In this document: positions 5,977 through 7,752 of the stretch, one piece after another
How the letters are laid out: each line of letters opens with the position of its first letter
How positions within the stretch are numbered: position 1 is the first letter of the stretch
Notes under the pieces: model-generated
Database searches by the model: none
What the model was told of the DNA's origin: nothing
The model's input: the letters and a program-made list of their open reading frames with translations, nothing else
NCBI GenBank assembly: GCA_025450495.1
Contig: JANWHI010000036.1
Span: 1 to 7,752 of the forward strand
Source of the DNA: Candidatus Dormiibacter sp.
GTDB taxonomy: Bacteria > Chloroflexota > Dormibacteria > UBA8260
Reading direction: 5' to 3'
Length of the DNA stretch: 7,752 nucleotides
Made by a program: the position numbers and the translations under genes

Positions 5977-7752
5977 ATGATCGACCTCGACGATGCCGGC
6001 AGCACGCCGATCCTGCAGCAGTACCGCGCGGTCAAGGCCGAGTACCCGGACGCGATGGTGATGGCGCGGCTCGGCGATTTCTACGAGATGTTCGGAGCCG
6101 ATGCCCAGGAGGCTGCACCGATCCTCGGCGTCGCGCTGACCGGCCGCGGGTTCGGCGCCGCCGGCCGCCTGCCGATGTGCGGCGTACCTCACCATGCCGC
6201 GCCCGCGTACATCCGCAGGTTGCTCGACGCGGGACGGCGGGTCGCGCTGTGGGACCAGGTCGGCGAGGTCCTCCCTGGCAAGCTGGTGCGTCGCGAGGTG
6301 ACCCGCGTTCTCAGCCCCGGGACCGCGACCGAGGCGGACTACCTGGACGAGACACGTGTCGCGCGCTGCGTGGCGCTGCACAGCAGCGGCGGGCGCACCG
6401 GCATCGCCGCACTCGACACCGCTGGAGGCGAGCTGCTCCTCACCGAGGTCGCCGGCGGCTGGGACTCCGCCGCGTTGCGCGAGGAATGCGAGCGGCTCGA
6501 CGTGGCCGAGGTGCTGATCGCCGACGACGGGACCGAGCTGCCCGCGGGGCTGCTTCCCGGCACGGTGCGGACGCTGCTCCCGCCCGCTTTCTTCGACGCG
6601 TCTCGCGCGCGCGAGCGCCTGCTCGAGGTCACCGGGGCATGCGCACCTTTTGGGCTCGCCGTCGACGGCATCGACCGCGCCGTCTGTGCTGCGGGGGCCG
6701 TGCTCGCCTACTGCGAGCGAGCGCGCCTGACCCTGACTGCCGGCTTCGTGTACGTGCGCCAGCGCAGTGAGAGCGCCACCATGCGTCTCGACGCCCAGAC
6801 CAGGCGCAACCTCGAGCTGCTCAGACCGCTGAGTGGATCGGGTGCCTCGCTGGCAACGCTGCTCGACCGCACCCGCACGCCAATGGGCGCGCGGCTGCTT
6901 CGCGCCCGGCTGCTCGAGCCGCTGATCGAACCACTGCTCATCATGGCGCGGCACGACGCCGTCGACGCGCTCGTCGATTCGCCACGGATCCGCGAGAGAC
7001 TTGGTGAGGCCCTTGCCGCGGTGCGCGACCTCGAACGGCTCGTGGCCCGCTGCGTGCAGCGCACCGCCACCCCGCGCGATCTCGGCGCCATCCGCCAGGC
7101 CTGTGCTGCCCTCCCCGCCGTGCAGGACATCCTGTCGCCGCTGCTCGCGGGCGAGCTGGTTGCGGCGGCCGCACGATGCGCGGCCCCGGACGGGCTGGCG
7201 GCGCGGCTGCGCGAGCTGCTCGTCGACGATCCACCCCCAACGGCCCGCGACGGTGGCTGCATCCGGCCGGGCGCAGACGCTGACCTCGACGAGCTCGTCG
7301 CCGCCGGCGCCGGAGCGCGCGCGTGGATTGCCGGGCTCGAGGGCGTCGAGCGCCAGCGCAGCGGCATCGGGTCGCTCAAGGTGGGCTACAACCGCGTCTT
7401 CGGCTACTACCTCGAGGTCCCCAACACCCACCGCGACGCGGTGCCGGCCGAGTACGTGCGCAAGCAGACGCTGGTCGGCGCCGAGCGTTACATCACCGTC
7501 GAGCTCAAGGAGCGCGAGAGCATCGTCCTCGGCGGACGCGAGCGTGCCCTGGTGCGCGAGCACCAGCTTCTCGGCGAGCTGACGGCCGCGGTCGCAGCCC
7601 AGGCAGCAGCCCTGCTCGACGCTTCCCAGGCAGTGGCGCTGATCGATGTGCACCGCGCGCTGGCGTGCGTGGCCGTTGATCAGCAGTGGGTGCGCCCGCT
7701 GGTCGACTCGTCCGGCGTGCTCGATGTCGACCAGGGCCGCCATCCCCTGGTC
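5977..7752 (+). CDS. mutS: DNA mismatch repair protein MutS, N-terminal two thirds (partial)
   Basis: MutS scans DNA for mispairs and small loops and, with MutL, starts mismatch repair. The frame runs open to the window edge: 592 residues, against about 850-900 for a full protein, so the Walker ATPase domain is outside. Visible parts: mismatch-binding domain I with STPILQQY and the Phe-x-Glu motif in GDFYEMF (Phe35, Glu37), then MCGVPHHAA and VLSPGTATE; connector domain (about 115-245); core helices with the MRLDAQTRRNLELL and TPMGARLLRARLLEPL motifs; and the clamp/lever region ending in GYNRVFGYYLEVPNTH and QTLVGAERYITVELKERE. The usual C/EQV after domain I reads WDQV (Trp92-Asp93-Gln94). 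The ATG at 5977 has GAGGA (5965-5969) seven bases upstream. A longer in-frame start, GTG 5914, overlaps the miaB stop as GTGA but lacks an RBS and adds an uncharacteristic 21-residue leader. Class 1 MutS, by layout. Confidence 0.95.
   Translation, partial: MIDLDDAGSTPILQQYRAVKAEYPDAMVMARLGDFYEMFGADAQEAAPILGVALTGRGFGAAGRLPMCGVPHHAAPAYIRRLLDAGRRVALWDQVGEVLPGKLVRREVTRVLSPGTATEADYLDETRVARCVALHSSGGRTGIAALDTAGGELLLTEVAGGWDSAALREECERLDVAEVLIADDGTELPAGLLPGTVRTLLPPAFFDASRARERLLEVTGACAPFGLAVDGIDRAVCAAGAVLAYCERARLTLTAGFVYVRQRSESATMRLDAQTRRNLELLRPLSGSGASLATLLDRTRTPMGARLLRARLLEPLIEPLLIMARHDAVDALVDSPRIRERLGEALAAVRDLERLVARCVQRTATPRDLGAIRQACAALPAVQDILSPLLAGELVAAAARCAAPDGLAARLRELLVDDPPPTARDGGCIRPGADADLDELVAAGAGARAWIAGLEGVERQRSGIGSLKVGYNRVFGYYLEVPNTHRDAVPAEYVRKQTLVGAERYITVELKERESIVLGGRERALVREHQLLGELTAAVAAQAAALLDASQAVALIDVHRALACVAVDQQWVRPLVDSSGVLDVDQGRHPLV

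Noticed and set aside
5782..7743. Long minus-strand open frame (653 codons) opposite mutS
   Set aside because: It lies antisense to a clearly recognisable MutS, has low-complexity Arg/Ala/Gly/His composition with no family motif, and is the usual shadow of a high-GC coding strand.

Overview
The window is about 68-70% GC by eye and densely coding, with strong G/C bias at third codon positions. Its plus-strand gene order is recX (3' end), rny, spoVS, miaB, mutS (5' two thirds). This is the old recA-rny-spoVS-miaB-mutS neighbourhood known from Bacillus, where rny, ymdB, spoVS, tdh, kbl, miaB, ymcA, cotE and mutSL follow recA; relatives occur in other deep Terrabacteria lineages. High GC with this order fits a Chloroflexota- or Dormibacterota-like soil bacterium, or a high-GC Firmicute relative. 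I cannot fix the phylum without a search.

Layout: 1-408, 3' part of recX (+). 426-1808, a 12-helix MFS transporter (-), convergent with recX. 1809-2011, the divergent spacer between the MFS gene and rny, with short palindromes and one weak promoter candidate. 2012-3550, rny (+), whose membrane anchor requires a non-canonical AUC start. 3559-3576, a small GNRA-loop hairpin. 3667-3927, spoVS (+). 3930-4097, a long imperfect inverted repeat between convergent genes. 4110-4552, a probable two-helix membrane protein gene on the minus strand, broken by a frameshift. 4595-5917, miaB (+). 5977 to the right edge, mutS (+), cut before its ATPase domain.

How the genes relate: RecX (modulator of RecA) and MutS (mismatch recognition) are genome-maintenance proteins. 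RNase Y (membrane-anchored mRNA decay) and MiaB (tRNA A37 methylthiolation) act on RNA. SpoVS is a small Alba-like putative nucleic-acid-binding regulator. The MFS transporter and the minus-strand membrane protein look like lineage-specific insertions into this conserved order. I see no tRNA, rRNA, CRISPR array, insertion sequence or phage gene. No coherent new multi-gene system is evident. The points most worth a second look are the AUC start of rny, the frameshifted small membrane gene with a perfect hairpin at the break, and the 23-bp inverted repeat that pairs fully only in minus-strand RNA.
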